A stretch of DNA of 64,000 nucleotides, from the NCBI RefSeq assembly GCF_021398735.1, contig NZ_CP090349.1:5826001-5890000 (forward strand), written 5' to 3'. Position numbers and translations under genes: made by a program. The notes under the pieces are model-generated. The model worked only from the letters and a program-made list of their open reading frames with translations, was not told the DNA's origin and did not search any database. Source of the DNA: Methylobacterium oryzae (lineage in GTDB: Bacteria > Pseudomonadota > Alphaproteobacteria > Rhizobiales > Beijerinckiaceae). Of the stretch, positions 27,534-39,107 are shown piece after piece (within the stretch, counting starts at the first letter, position 1; every line of letters begins with the position of its first letter).

Positions 27534-27646
27534 GGGCGTCTTACGGAGTGGGCGAAGCGGCCCGATCTTGCCGGCTCGCGGGGCCGCACTCAAGCCTGAA
27601 GACCCTGCCCGAAGCGCTCGCCGACGCGGCCGCATTCGCGGCGCGC

Positions 27647-27967
27647 TCACTCGTCGTCGTGGTCGCCCGCGCCGTTCAGGCCGTTGATCTTGGCCTTGAG
27701 CACGTTGGAGGGCTTGAACACCATCACCTGCCGCGGCTCGATCGCGACCTCGACCCCGGTCTTGGGATTGCGGCCGACGCGCTTGCCCTTGCTGCGGACC
27801 ACGAAGGAGCCGAACGAGGACAGCTTCACCGTCTCGCCGCTCGCGAGGCAGCTGCAGATCTCGGACAGCACGGTCTCGACGAGGGCGGCCGACTCGGTCC
27901 GCGACAGGCCCACCTGGTGGTAGACGGCCTCGCTCAAGTCGGCGCGCGTCACCGTCTTGCCTGCCAT
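27647..27967 (-). CDS. ihfA: Integration host factor alpha subunit
   Basis: A 106-residue DNA-bending protein of the HU/IHF family. The signature is the [10 protein letters not shown] turn with conserved Pro73-type intercalating arm (RVGRNPKTG, about 63-71), and the length and neighbours (fabH before it, MerR after it) fit IHF alpha rather than HU. It bends DNA at operators and helps site-specific recombination, which may include the integrase at 61156. Confidence 0.94.
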   Translation of the reverse strand: MAGKTVTRADLSEAVYHQVGLSRTESAALVETVLSEICSCLASGETVKLSSFGSFVVRSKGKRVGRNPKTGVEVAIEPRQVMVFKPSNVLKAKINGLNGAGDHDDE

Positions 27968-28134
27968 GCCGTGTCCCCTCGCCCGCGTCGCTCGCCCCAT
28001 GACGCACGGCGCGGCACCCTTGGCCGCGCCGAACGCTGAAGGCGTATCCCTATGATCCGGCACGCTAATCGGCGCTCCGCCCCCGGTCAACCGCGCCGGG
28101 ACAGCGAATCGTTTCGGGCGCGCCGCCCGAAACG

Positions 28135-29142
28135 CTACCAGCGGATCAGCGCGGCGCCCCAGCTGAACCCGCCGCCGATCGCCTCGATCATCACGAGGTC
28201 GCCCGCCCGGATGCGGCCGTCCCGCCGCGCCACGTCGAGGGCCAGGGGTATCGAGGCCGCCGAGGTGTTGCCGTGGCGGTCCACCGTCAGGACGATCTTG
28301 TCCCGAGCGACACCGAGCTTGTCGGCCGAGGCCTCGATGATCCGGCGGTTGGCCTGATGCGGCACGAACCAATCGAGTTCCTCCGCGGTGATGCCCGCCT
28401 GCGCGAAGGCTTCCACGATCACGTCGGTGACCTGCCCGACGGCGAATCGGAACACGTCGCGGCCCTCCATGCGCAGGTGGCCGGTTGTGCCGGTGGAGCC
28501 GGGGCCGCCGTCGACGTAGAGCTTCTCCCGGTGGCGTCCGTCCGACCGCAGGCTCGCGCTGAGGACGCCGCGGTCCCCGGCCCCCTCCTGCGCCTCCAGC
28601 ACGACGGCGCCGGCCCCGTCGCCGAACAGCACGCAGGTGGTGCGGTCCTCCCAGTCGACGATCCGCGAGAAGGTCTCGGCGCCGATCACGAGGGCCCGGC
28701 GGGCGGCCCCCGTGGTCAGGAACTTGTCGGCGGTCGAGACCGCGAAGACGAAGCCGGCGCACACCGCCTGCAGGTCGAAGGCCGCGCCCTGATGGATGCC
28801 CAGTGCCGCCTGGATCTGGGTCGCGGTCGCCGGGAAGGTGTGATCCGGCGTCGAGGTGGCGCAGATGACGAGGTCGATGTCGTCCGCGCTCAGCCCGGCA
28901 TCGTCGAGGGCCGCCCTGGCGGCGCGCGTACCGAGGACCGAGGTGGTCTCGTCGGGTCCCGCGAGGTGGCGCTGGCGGATCCCGGTCCGCTGGACGATCC
29001 ACTCGTCGGACGTGTCCACCCGCTCGGCGAGGTCGGCGTTCGTCACCACCCGCGCGGGCAGGCTCGAGCCGGTCCCGACCACCACCGAGCGCAGAGGGGG
29101 GACGCGCCGGTGCTGCTCGGGGTCAGTGCGGAGGGTTGCCAT
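28135..29142 (-). CDS. fabH: 3-oxoacyl-ACP synthase III
   Basis: A 335-residue condensing enzyme that starts fatty-acid synthesis from acetyl-CoA and malonyl-ACP. The Cys of the active site is in [11 protein letters not shown], His is in [11 protein letters not shown] and Asn in [12 protein letters not shown]. The ATG at 29142 has GGGAAGGA upstream. It follows plsX by about 100 bases. Confidence 0.96.
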   Translation of the reverse strand: MATLRTDPEQHRRVPPLRSVVVGTGSSLPARVVTNADLAERVDTSDEWIVQRTGIRQRHLAGPDETTSVLGTRAARAALDDAGLSADDIDLVICATSTPDHTFPATATQIQAALGIHQGAAFDLQAVCAGFVFAVSTADKFLTTGAARRALVIGAETFSRIVDWEDRTTCVLFGDGAGAVVLEAQEGAGDRGVLSASLRSDGRHREKLYVDGGPGSTGTTGHLRMEGRDVFRFAVGQVTDVIVEAFAQAGITAEELDWFVPHQANRRIIEASADKLGVARDKIVLTVDRHGNTSAASIPLALDVARRDGRIRAGDLVMIEAIGGGFSWGAALIRW

Positions 29143-29241
29143 CATTGTCCTTCCCGGACGATCCAGCTTCACAATCGCCGGTTGTGAAGCCGCGGGCGTC
29201 CGATTTCCATCCCGTCCGTCGACGGAGGCCCGGTGCCGGCG

Positions 29242-30276
29242 TCAGGCCGGCGCCAGCGCCGCCGTCTGGTCGAGCATCTCGCGGATCGTGCGGATCATGT
29301 CGTGGCGCGCCATGTCGTGCGCCAGATCGATCGCCGCGGCGAAGCCCTGCGCGTTCTCCGAGCCGTGGCTCTTGATGACGATGCCCTCGAGGCCGAGGAA
29401 CACCCCGCCGTTGGCCCGGCTCGGGTTCATCTTGTCCTTGAGGGCCTTGAAGGCCTGCCGCGCGAACAGGGCGCCGATCTTGGCGGCCAGCGTCCGGGTC
29501 ATGGCGGAGCGGAGATAGGTGCCGATCTGCTTGGCGGTGCCCTCGGCGGTCTTGAGGGCGATGTTGCCGGTGAACCCCTCGGTCACCACCACGTCGACCG
29601 TGCCGCGCCCGAGATCCGTGCCCTCGACGAAGCCGTGATAGGTCAGGCCGGGGCTCTCCATCTCGCGCAGGATCCGGGCAGCCTCCTTGACCGCCTCGTT
29701 GCCCTTCATCTCCTCGGTGCCGACGTTGAGCAGGCCGACGGTGGGGCGCTCGAGGTCGAACACGATGCGCGCCATGGCCGAGCCCATCACGGCCATCTCG
29801 ACGAGGTGCTCGGCATCCGTGCCGATCGTGGCGCCGACGTCGAGCACGACGCTCTCGCCGCGCACGGTCGGCCACAGGCAGGCGATGGCCGGGCGCTCGA
29901 TGCCCGACATGGTCTTCAGGCAGATCTTCGACATCGCCATCAGCGCGCCGGTGTTGCCGGCCGACACGCAGGCATCGGCCTGCCCGTCGCGGACCGCCTG
30001 GATCGCCTGCCACATGGACGACTTGCCCCGGCCCTGGCGCACCGCCTGGCTCGGCTTGTCGTCCATGGCCACGGCCACGCTGGTGTGGCGGATCTCCACG
30101 CAGTCCTTGAGCCGGGGCTCCTTGGCGACCAGCGGCGCGATCACCGCCTCGTCGCCGAACATCAGGAAGGTGGTGCCGGGATGGCGCTCCCGGGCCAGCG
30201 CCGCGCCGGGCACGACCGTGGTGGGCCCGTGGTCGCCACCCATGGCGTCGAGCGAGATGCACACGCGTTGGGACAT
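29242..30276 (-). CDS. plsX: Phosphate acyltransferase PlsX
   Basis: A 344-residue enzyme that makes acyl-phosphate from acyl-ACP for phospholipid synthesis. It starts [18 protein letters not shown], the typical PlsX N-terminus, and has GNTGALMA and [13 protein letters not shown] motifs. The start is ATG 30276; upstream codons are Pro/Arg-rich and not conserved. It is followed by fabH. Confidence 0.96.
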   Translation of the reverse strand: MSQRVCISLDAMGGDHGPTTVVPGAALARERHPGTTFLMFGDEAVIAPLVAKEPRLKDCVEIRHTSVAVAMDDKPSQAVRQGRGKSSMWQAIQAVRDGQADACVSAGNTGALMAMSKICLKTMSGIERPAIACLWPTVRGESVVLDVGATIGTDAEHLVEMAVMGSAMARIVFDLERPTVGLLNVGTEEMKGNEAVKEAARILREMESPGLTYHGFVEGTDLGRGTVDVVVTEGFTGNIALKTAEGTAKQIGTYLRSAMTRTLAAKIGALFARQAFKALKDKMNPSRANGGVFLGLEGIVIKSHGSENAQGFAAAIDLAHDMARHDMIRTIREMLDQTAALAPA

Positions 30277-30420
30277 GTCGGTAGCGGGTCGCGGGTCTCG
30301 GCGGGAAAGGGGTCGGACGGCGGCGGGACGGGGCCCGCCGGGCGCGGCGGACCATAGCGATACCGGCCCGGCGGGCAAATGAAATCGGGCGGCCGGCGGT
30401 TCCGGCCGGACGCGGCGGCC

Positions 30421-30951
30421 TCAGCCGTCGCGGTCGCGGAGCTTGCGCAGACCGTCGAGGGGTCCGGCCTCGTCGCCCGCCACGACCGGCTCGAAGGCGA
30501 TGCCGGGCTTGCGCGGGTACGGGTCGAGGCCCAGCGCCAGGAACTCGGCGGTGAGCGCGCCGAAATCGATGCGGCCGCCGACCAGGGGGTCGGGGATGTC
30601 GGCGTCCTCGGCATCGGTGCCGGCGAGCCGGTCGGTGTCGGTGAACACCACCTCGACCGGCTCCCGGACCGGCGCCTCGAAGGGTTCGAGGCTGACGGTG
30701 CAGACCTGGGTCACCAGGGCCTCCACGGTGCCGGTCACGGTGAGGCGGCTGGTCGCCCCCTCGATGGCGAAGCGCCCGACGAGGTCGCGGATCCCCGGGA
30801 TGCCGAAATCGGCGGCCAGCGCCGCGCACTCGGCCGGGCTCGCCTCCACGGTGACGGCGCCGCGCCCCTGGGGCAGGCGTTCGACATTGACCCAGCGCGC
30901 GAGCGGGAAAGCGTCCTGGCCGGCATCGCGGCTGCTGGCATCGCGGCTCAT
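30421..30951 (-). CDS. YceD/DUF177 family protein
   Basis: A 176-residue protein with the LARWVNVERLP and FEAPVREPVEVVF segments of the DUF177/YceD family, whose Escherichia relative affects 23S rRNA processing. In other groups it is next to rpmF; here no rpmF lies between it and plsX. Its start overlaps the stop of the upstream chaperone gene by 4 bases. Confidence 0.87.
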   Translation of the reverse strand: MSRDASSRDAGQDAFPLARWVNVERLPQGRGAVTVEASPAECAALAADFGIPGIRDLVGRFAIEGATSRLTVTGTVEALVTQVCTVSLEPFEAPVREPVEVVFTDTDRLAGTDAEDADIPDPLVGGRIDFGALTAEFLALGLDPYPRKPGIAFEPVVAGDEAGPLDGLRKLRDRDG

Positions 30952-31517
30952 GCGCGTCCTCCGTGGTCAGGGCCGGCCGGTACCGGCGCGAAGCCGTCGG
31001 GCTCCGGGAAGGGCGGCCCGGCCGCGAGCAGCCCGTCGAGATCGGCCCCGGCGAGGGCGGCGTCGGCCGCCCGCACGTAGGCGGCGAGACCGCGCCCGTC
31101 CCCCTCGCCGCCAAGCACGTTGCGGACGAGGGCGGCCGCCAGGGCCGCGGCGTCGCCGGCCTCCAGGGCCGCGTCGTAGCCCTCGGCCCGGCCGTAGAAG
31201 GCGGCGCCGAGCTTCTTCATCCGCTTGGACACGCCCATGTCGCCGACGCCGAGTTCGCGCAGGGAGGCGTCGAGCTGGGTGAAGACGGAATTCACCAGAT
31301 CCTGCGCCACCTCGGCGGCCGGCGGCGGCAGCCGGTTCAGCCGGCGCAGGACCAGGATCGCGTGCAGGCACAGGGATTCGAACCGGCCCTCCACGGTGTC
31401 GGGCACGCCGAGATCCGTGTAGAGGCCTGGCCGGCGCGCGGCCTCGCTCAGGGCGACGTGCAGCCCCTCGACGGCGCGGCGGCGCGCGCCCGCGCGGCGG
31501 AACAGCCCGGCGATCAT
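30948..31517 (-). CDS. Ubiquinol-cytochrome c chaperone (CBP3-like)
   Basis: A 189-residue member of the CBP3/Ubiq_cyt_C_chap family that helps assemble cytochrome bc1. It shows the family core: YTDLGVPDTVEGRFESLCLHAILVLRRLN, QDLVNSVFTQLDASLRELGVGDMGVSKRMKKL and AFYGRAEGYD. I chose ATG 31517 (MIAGLF). It is divergent from bamE across 155 bases, the conserved alphaproteobacterial order. Confidence 0.92.
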   Translation of the reverse strand: MIAGLFRRAGARRRAVEGLHVALSEAARRPGLYTDLGVPDTVEGRFESLCLHAILVLRRLNRLPPPAAEVAQDLVNSVFTQLDASLRELGVGDMGVSKRMKKLGAAFYGRAEGYDAALEAGDAAALAAALVRNVLGGEGDGRGLAAYVRAADAALAGADLDGLLAAGPPFPEPDGFAPVPAGPDHGGRA

Positions 31518-31672
31518 CGGTGTCGAACCCCGGCCCTCTGTGGCCAAGCTTGCCTTGTCAAAGCCATAACCCCGCGGTACGGCAACCCACGCCCAGGGCG
31601 CAAGCGCCGTCGGAGCCCCGTGCCGGCGGCGACGGTCGCGCCCCGTCCGTCAACACGCTCTCTGGGGGCCCG

Positions 31673-32170
31673 ATGCGGCGCCGTTTCGTCCAGTCCTTCG
31701 CGCGCCTCGCCCTGCTCGGCCTCGCGGCAACCGGTCTGTCGGGCTGCATCGGCGAGGAGCTGCGCCACGGCTACCAGGTCGATCAGGCGGCGCTCGCCAC
31801 GATCAAGCCCGGCATGGGCCCCGAGCAGGTGCTGCAGATCCTGGGCACGCCCTCGACCGTGTCCACGGTCGGCAACAAGTCCTGGTACTACATCTCGCAG
31901 AACACCCGCCGGACAATCATGTTCCTGGGCGAGCAGGTCGAGGACCAGAAGGTCACGGCCGTGTACTTCACCCCCGCCTTCAAGGTCGAGCGCGTGGCGC
32001 TCTACGGCCTGCAGGACGGCCGGATCTTCGACTTCATCGAGCGCACCACGCCGACGAGCGGCGCCGACCGCGCCTTCCTCAGCCAGCTGTTCCGCGGCCT
32101 GACCCGCTACGAGCCGTTCGGCAGCGGCAGCGGCACCAGCGTCGTGCCGGGCGCGAATCGCGGCATGTGA
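31673..32170 (+). CDS. bamE: Outer-membrane assembly lipoprotein BamE/OmlA
   Basis: A 165-residue lipoprotein of the outer-membrane protein assembly complex. The lipobox LSGC is at residues 23-26 and the SmpA/OmlA core follows: ATIKPGMGPEQVLQILGTPSTV and SWYYISQ. The C-terminal 21 codons overlap the 3' end of the convergent HAD hydrolase gene by 64 bases. Confidence 0.93.
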   Translation: MRRRFVQSFARLALLGLAATGLSGCIGEELRHGYQVDQAALATIKPGMGPEQVLQILGTPSTVSTVGNKSWYYISQNTRRTIMFLGEQVEDQKVTAVYFTPAFKVERVALYGLQDGRIFDFIERTTPTSGADRAFLSQLFRGLTRYEPFGSGSGTSVVPGANRGM

Positions 32171-32829
32171 CCGGCCTCGCCCGCCACGAGGCGGGCGATC
32201 GCCCCGGGCTCCGGGAAGAGGTGCTCGGGGCCATGGGACGCGAGGGCCCGCGGGTCGGTGTAGCCCCAGGCCACGGCGCCGAACGGGCAGCCCAGCGCCC
32301 GCGCCGCCTCGAGGTCCCGGATCTCGTCGCCGACACAGAGGGCCCGGTGCGGCGGCACCCCGGTCCGCGCGAGCAACGCCCGCAGCCGGCGCGCCTTCCC
32401 GAAGATCGACGCCCCGCAGGCGTATCTGCCGATGCGGGCGGCATTGTCCGGTCCGAGCACCCGCCGCACCGTGTCGGCGCGATTCGACGACAGGATCGCC
32501 AGCGGCACGCCCGCCGCCGCAATCGCGGCCAGCATCGCCGGGACGCCGGGAAACAGGGCAATCTGCGCGGCGTCGCGGGCGGCCAGCGCGTGCATGTGGC
32601 GGGCGATGAGCGGCAGCTTCCAGCGCGGGATGCCGAGATGGGCGACGATCGCCCGGGCGCCCTGGAGCCGGAGCTCCTCCACCTCGTGGGCCTCGACCCG
32701 GCGGAAGCGGTAGCGGTCGGCGACGCCGTTCAGCACCGAGCAGAACCACCCGAAACTGTCGGCCAGCGTGCCGTCGAAGTCGAGGACGACGAGACCCGGC
32801 CCGGGCGCGGCCGGCATCCGGGCCGGCAT
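32107..32829 (-). CDS. HAD-superfamily phosphatase, Gph-like
   Basis: A hydrolase of about 240 residues. Motif I is VLDFDGTLADS (D18/D20 counted from a GTG start), motif II is ILSSNRADT and motif IV is CVGDEIRDLEAA. This is the phosphoglycolate-phosphatase-type class; the substrate is not known. GTG 32838, ATG 32829 and ATG 32817 are all possible starts. The gene begins right at the end of the upstream kinase gene and its 3' end overlaps bamE. Confidence 0.83.
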   Translation of the reverse strand: MPARMPAAPGPGLVVLDFDGTLADSFGWFCSVLNGVADRYRFRRVEAHEVEELRLQGARAIVAHLGIPRWKLPLIARHMHALAARDAAQIALFPGVPAMLAAIAAAGVPLAILSSNRADTVRRVLGPDNAARIGRYACGASIFGKARRLRALLARTGVPPHRALCVGDEIRDLEAARALGCPFGAVAWGYTDPRALASHGPEHLFPEPGAIARLVAGEAGHMPRFAPGTTLVPLPLPNGS

Positions 32830-32839
32830 CCGAGCCACG

Positions 32840-34753
32840 TCAGGTCCGCAGGTTCTCGAGCGGGACGCTGAGCCGCATCAGGAGACCGCCCGGCGCCCAG
32901 TCGTGCTCCAGCGCGCCGTCGAGCTGGCCGGCGACGCTGCGCTCGGCCAGCACCGTGCCGAATCCCTTCCGGGACGGCGCGCCGGCGATCTGCGGGCCGC
33001 CCTCCTCGCGCCAGGTCAGGGTGTAGCGGCCCGCCTCGCGGGTCCCGCTCAGCGAGACGCCGCCCTCCCGCGTCGACAGGCCGCCGTACTTGACCGCGTT
33101 CGTCGCCTGCTCGTGCATGATCAGCGCGAGGGCCGTGGCGGTGCGCTCGCCGATCTCGGCATCGTCCCCCGAGATCACCACGCGGGCGCGTCCGTTCTCC
33201 TCGTAGGCGGCCATGATCAGGCGCATCAGCCCGAGCACCGTCTGGCCAGCGACCGGCGGGGCGCTGTCGGGGGAGTGCGGGCGGACGTATTCATGGGCCC
33301 GGGCCAGGGCGCCGAGCCGCTCGCGGAACGCGGCCACGAAGGGCTTGGCCGCGGGGTCGGTCCGCGCGGTCAGGGCGGCGAGGCCGCCCACCACCGCGAA
33401 GATGTTCTTGATCCGGTGCGACAGCTCGCGGATCAGCAGATCGCGGGCCTCCTCGGCGCGCTTCGCCTCGCGCAGGTCGCGGGTGACCGTGGCGTAGCCG
33501 ATCTCGGCCCCGGTCGGGTCGCGCACGGGGAAGATGTTGTAGAGCACCGCCAGGGGCTCGCCGGTGACGAAGTGCCGGAAGGCGAGTTCACCCTCCCAGA
33601 ACCCGTCGCGGCGCACCGCCGGCATCACCGTCTGGGCCAGGATCCGGCGACTCTCGTCGGTGAAGAAATCGGGCACTTTCTTGGCGCGGGCGGCCGCGAG
33701 GTCGGGCAGGCCGACCAGGGCCAGCGCCGCCTCGTTGAGATGGGTGATCGCGCCCTCAAGGGTGCTGAGTCCGATGAAGTCCTTGGACGTCTCGACAATC
33801 GCCGCGAGCTTGCGGGCCTCGGCCTCGGCGCGCTTCAGGTCGTCGATGTCGGTGCAGGTCCCGAACCACCGCTCGATCCGCCCCTCGGCGTCCCGGATCG
33901 GCATGGCCCGCCCCAGGGTCCAGCGGTAGTCGCCGCTGTGGTGGCGCAGGCGATACTCGATCTCGTAGGGCTCGCCGGTCGCGAGGCAGTGGCGCCACCG
34001 CGCCCAGGCCCTGTCCTGGTCCTCGGCATGGAACACACCGTTCCAGCCCTCGCCGTCGGTGGAGCCGTAGGGGACGCCGGTGAACTCGTACCAGCGGTCG
34101 TTGTAGTAGTCGTGGAACCCGTCCGGCCGCGTGGTCCAGACCATCTGGGGCATCGCCGAGGTCATCACGCGGAAGCGGCGCTCGCTCGCGGCGATCTCCG
34201 CCTCGCGGGCGGCGACCTGCGCCAGCGTCCTGCGGTGCTCCAGCAGGCTGGAGATCTGGCGCGCCAGCGCCAGCAGGGTCGCGGTCTGCTCCGAATCGAG
34301 CCCCTCCGGCCGCGGGACGCGGTCCAGCACGCACAGCGCGCCGAGCGGGATGCCATGGCTGCCGCGGATCACCGCACCCGCGTAGAACCGGAAGGCCGGT
34401 GCGCCGGTCACGAGGGGATTCTCGGTGGTCCGGGGGTCCGTGGTCAGGTCCGGGATGACGAGAAGGTCGCCGGCCTCAATCGTGTGGGCACAGACCGAGC
34501 AATTGATCGGCAGCTCGCGCTTGCCGAGGCCCACCTCCGACTTGAACCACTGCCGCTCGGCATCGACGAGGCTGACGAGCGCGACCGGCGCCCGGCAGAC
34601 GTAAGCGGCGACCCGCACGAGGTCGTCGTAGAGCGGCTCGGGCTCGGAATCGAGGATCGCGAGGTCGCGCAGTTCGGCGATCCGGTCGGCGGCGCGCCAG
34701 CGCCCGTCGGTCGGTCCGGCTTCCGCGAGCGCGTGAGGTGCAGGCACATCCAT
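32840..34753 (-). CDS. GAF-PAS-PAS sensor histidine kinase (HWE/HisKA_2 type)
   Basis: A 637-residue cytosolic kinase. GAF at about 25-175 has the INCSVCAHTIEAGDLLVIPD pattern. Two PAS domains follow at about 190-315 (RPDGFHDYYNDRWYEFTGV) and 320-435. The dimerisation box is RELSHRIKNIFAVV and the ATP-binding part has HEQATNAVKYGGLS. No membrane segment is present, so it senses an intracellular signal; such kinases often feed general-stress PhyR-type pathways in this group. No cognate regulator is adjacent. Confidence 0.9.
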   Translation of the reverse strand: MDVPAPHALAEAGPTDGRWRAADRIAELRDLAILDSEPEPLYDDLVRVAAYVCRAPVALVSLVDAERQWFKSEVGLGKRELPINCSVCAHTIEAGDLLVIPDLTTDPRTTENPLVTGAPAFRFYAGAVIRGSHGIPLGALCVLDRVPRPEGLDSEQTATLLALARQISSLLEHRRTLAQVAAREAEIAASERRFRVMTSAMPQMVWTTRPDGFHDYYNDRWYEFTGVPYGSTDGEGWNGVFHAEDQDRAWARWRHCLATGEPYEIEYRLRHHSGDYRWTLGRAMPIRDAEGRIERWFGTCTDIDDLKRAEAEARKLAAIVETSKDFIGLSTLEGAITHLNEAALALVGLPDLAAARAKKVPDFFTDESRRILAQTVMPAVRRDGFWEGELAFRHFVTGEPLAVLYNIFPVRDPTGAEIGYATVTRDLREAKRAEEARDLLIRELSHRIKNIFAVVGGLAALTARTDPAAKPFVAAFRERLGALARAHEYVRPHSPDSAPPVAGQTVLGLMRLIMAAYEENGRARVVISGDDAEIGERTATALALIMHEQATNAVKYGGLSTREGGVSLSGTREAGRYTLTWREEGGPQIAGAPSRKGFGTVLAERSVAGQLDGALEHDWAPGGLLMRLSVPLENLRT

Positions 34754-34856
34754 GGTCCTGCCCTCACATAGGCGCGCGACGGCCCGCTGCCAAGGAATTG
34801 CCGCGGTTTCCTGCCGCAGCCCTCCGGGTCGCGGCAGGGCGCGCGACGGCGGCGCG

Positions 34857-35948
34857 TCAGGCGGCGCGGGACTCGGTCAGGGTCGGGTAGTCGACGTAGC
34901 CCTCGGGGCCCTGGCTGTACCACGTCGCGGCGTCGTCCTTGGCGAGCGGCGCCTTCCTGGCGATCCGCTCGGCGAGGTCCGGGTTGGCGATGAAGGTCCG
35001 GCCGAACGCGATGGCGTCGGCCTCGCCGGCATCCAGCGCCTTCTGGCCGCTGACCCCGTCGTAGTCGGCGTTCAGGATCATCGGGTTGCGGAACACGCGC
35101 CGCATCGCCGGGGCGATCGGCGGGTGGTCGGCTTTGCCGAAGGTGCCGTTCGGCCCCGGCTCGCGCATCTCCAGGAAGGCGATCCCGGCATCGGCGAGCG
35201 CCTGGGCGGCGGCGACGAACAGCGGCTCCGGGTTCGAGTCGTTGCAGCCCTGGATCGCGCCGTTCGGCGAGAGGCGCACGCCGGTGCGCTCCGGCCCGGC
35301 GACCTTCGCCACCGCCTCGGTCACCTCGCGCAGGAGCCGCACGCGGTTCTCGACGGACCCGCCGTACTGGTCGGTGCGGTGGTTGGTGCCGTCGCGGAGG
35401 AACTCGTCGATCAGGTAGCCGTTCGCGGCGTGGATCTGCACCCCGTCGAACCCGGCAGCCAGGGCGTTGGCGGTGGCCCGCTCGTAATCGCCGAGCAGGC
35501 GCGGGATCTCGGACACCTCCAGGGCGCGGGCCTCGCTGTAGGGCTTCTTGCCGGAATAGGTGTGGGCCTGGTCGGGCGCCGTCGTGGCCGAGGACGAGAC
35601 CGGCTTGGCGCCGCCGAGGAAGTCCGAATGGACCATCCGGCCCATGTGCCAGATCTGACAGACGATCTTGCCGCCCTTGTCGTGCACGGCCTTCACGATC
35701 GGCCGCCACGCGTCGACCTGGGCGTCGGACCAGATGCCGGGCGCGTAGGGCCAGCCGAGCCCCTCCTGGCTGATACCGGTGGCTTCGGTGAGGATCAGGC
35801 CGGCGCCGGCGCGCTGGGCGTAGTACTCGGCCATGATCGGGGTCGGAACGTGCTCGCGGGTGCCGCGGCCGCGGGTCAGCGGCGCCATGAAGATCCGGTT
35901 CTTCGCCTCGATGGCGCCGATGCGGATCGGGTCGAGCAGGGACGGCAT
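34857..35948 (-). CDS. Old yellow enzyme family alkene reductase
   Basis: A 363-residue FMN ene-reductase (NemA/OYE group). Hallmarks are APLTRGRG, the His-Asn/His-type substrate pocket in HAANGYLIDEFLRDGTNHRTDQYGGSVENR, and HMGRMVHSDF. It reduces activated C=C bonds of quinones, enals and maleimides with NAD(P)H, and so probably acts in detoxification. Alone, no operon partner. Confidence 0.94.
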   Translation of the reverse strand: MPSLLDPIRIGAIEAKNRIFMAPLTRGRGTREHVPTPIMAEYYAQRAGAGLILTEATGISQEGLGWPYAPGIWSDAQVDAWRPIVKAVHDKGGKIVCQIWHMGRMVHSDFLGGAKPVSSSATTAPDQAHTYSGKKPYSEARALEVSEIPRLLGDYERATANALAAGFDGVQIHAANGYLIDEFLRDGTNHRTDQYGGSVENRVRLLREVTEAVAKVAGPERTGVRLSPNGAIQGCNDSNPEPLFVAAAQALADAGIAFLEMREPGPNGTFGKADHPPIAPAMRRVFRNPMILNADYDGVSGQKALDAGEADAIAFGRTFIANPDLAERIARKAPLAKDDAATWYSQGPEGYVDYPTLTESRAA

Positions 35949-36088
35949 GGGTTACCTCGTGCTGGTGCGGCGGGGGCCGCGTCCGGGTTTTAATCCGGCG
36001 CCGAGGTGGCGCTGCGGCGCCGCGATGCCAAGGTGCTGCGCCGCGGGACTGGCCGTCGCGTGCGGGGGCGCACACGGCGAAACGGGAA

Positions 36089-36115
36089 GGGCCGGGCTCG
36101 CGGAGAGCCCGGCCC
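36089..36115 (-). terminator. hppA terminator
   Basis: An 11-bp perfect stem (GAGCCCGGCCC with its complement) with a 5-base loop, 28 bases after the hppA stop on the minus strand and followed by TTCCCGTTTC. Confidence 0.7.
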
Positions 36116-36142
36116 CGTCGGCCGATCCGGTCTTCGCGGAAC

Positions 36143-38287
<2,145 letters not shown>

Positions 38288-38570
38288 TCGACCGTCCTTG
38301 TTATTATCGTGCCTGGCGTTGGCTTGTGATTGTCGAGCTTGGCCGCCGGACGACGGCCATGGGACGCGGCGCTCGGATTCGGGGCTTTCCTTCCCAGAAC
38401 AATGCCTTGATTGCCAAACTTCGCCGGGGAGCGCAAACGCCGCGTCGGCGGGCGACGCCGGTAATCGGGCCTCACGACCCGGGGGCTAAAAAGCCCTCGA
38501 ATCCGCAATGCTGCATTATGTTGCAGATCTGGTTTCCCGCCGGCCGCTGCACACGGTTCCATGGGCGCGA

Positions 38571-38597
38571 GCCCCCTCTTCCGTGCGGGATAGGGGG
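38571..38597. repeat. Intergenic palindrome related to 3896-3919
   Basis: Imperfect arms GCCCCCTCTTCCG and CGGGATAGGGGGC around TG. It shares the CCCCTCT.CCG / CGGGA.AGGGG core with the palindrome at 3896-3919 and the same GGAAC or GGTTCC neighbourhood, so the two are probably copies of one dispersed element. Confidence 0.6.
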
Positions 38598-38674
38598 CCG
38601 AGCGCGGCTCCCGCGAGCGGAGACGCCCGTCCCCCGAACCGGAACATCACGAACGCGAGCGGCTCGAGCGGCCG

Positions 38675-38690
38675 TTAACGTCGCCTTAAC
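38675..38690 (+). promoter_or_regulatory. CtrA-like binding box (TTAA-N7-TTAAC)
   Basis: TTAACGTCGCCTTAAC matches the full CtrA consensus TTAA-N7-TTAAC with correct spacing, and ends 46 bases before the start of the gene at 38736. CtrA is the essential cell-cycle regulator of alphaproteobacteria, and its proteolysis is helped by CpdR, which is encoded at 55823. In 70% GC DNA such a site is rare by chance. Confidence 0.55.
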
Positions 38691-38735
38691 CAACCGATAT
38701 TCTATTTTTGGTTGTATTCGGACGAGGGACTCGCC

Positions 38736-39107
38736 ATGAGCAGCGACCAGGCCGCCAGGTTGGCGGCGACCATCGAGGTGTTGAGCGGCGCGGTCGGCTT
38801 CCTGATCGCAGAGCGGGTCGCGGCGCAGCCGGTCACGATCCAGGACGACCTGCTCTGCGTGCTGCAGCGCGCCCTGTCCCGGGCGCCGGGCGCGGGCGGG
38901 GACCCGGCCGGCCGCTGGATCCCGGTGGTCGCCGCCGCGATGATCGGCGAGGTCCGGCGCCAGATCGGCCACCCGGCCGGGGATTCCGCCGGCCCGATGA
39001 TCTCGGGACCGGACGCGATCTGGGCGTCAGAAGTGGCTGAAGGCTCCGGCCGCGAACACGCGCTCGGCGCCATCGCGCATTTCGAAGCGCGGCGGGCCGT
39101 CGCCTGA
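38736..39107 (+). CDS. Unrecognised 123-residue protein with CtrA-like box
   Basis: A soluble, helical protein starting MSSDQAARLAATIEVLSGAV with GAGGGA upstream. It contains an amphipathic core (VLSGAVGFLIAERVAAQP, DDLLCVLQRAL, MIGEVRRQIG) and no known domain. The last 27 codons overlap the 3' end of convergent thiL by 81 bases, so the C-terminal end should be viewed with care. The CtrA-like box suggests cell-cycle timing (inference). Confidence 0.6.
   Translation: MSSDQAARLAATIEVLSGAVGFLIAERVAAQPVTIQDDLLCVLQRALSRAPGAGGDPAGRWIPVVAAAMIGEVRRQIGHPAGDSAGPMISGPDAIWASEVAEGSGREHALGAIAHFEARRAVA

Larger units (their letters stand above)
38288..38735. other. Intergenic region, 448 bases
   Basis: Promoter region of divergent hppA and the gene at 38736. 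It holds a palindromic element at 38571-38597 and a CtrA-like box at 38675-38689. A short inverted repeat TGCATTATGTTGCA lies near 38511-38526. No coding sequence or RNA gene recognised between 38290 and 38560. Confidence 0.55.
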
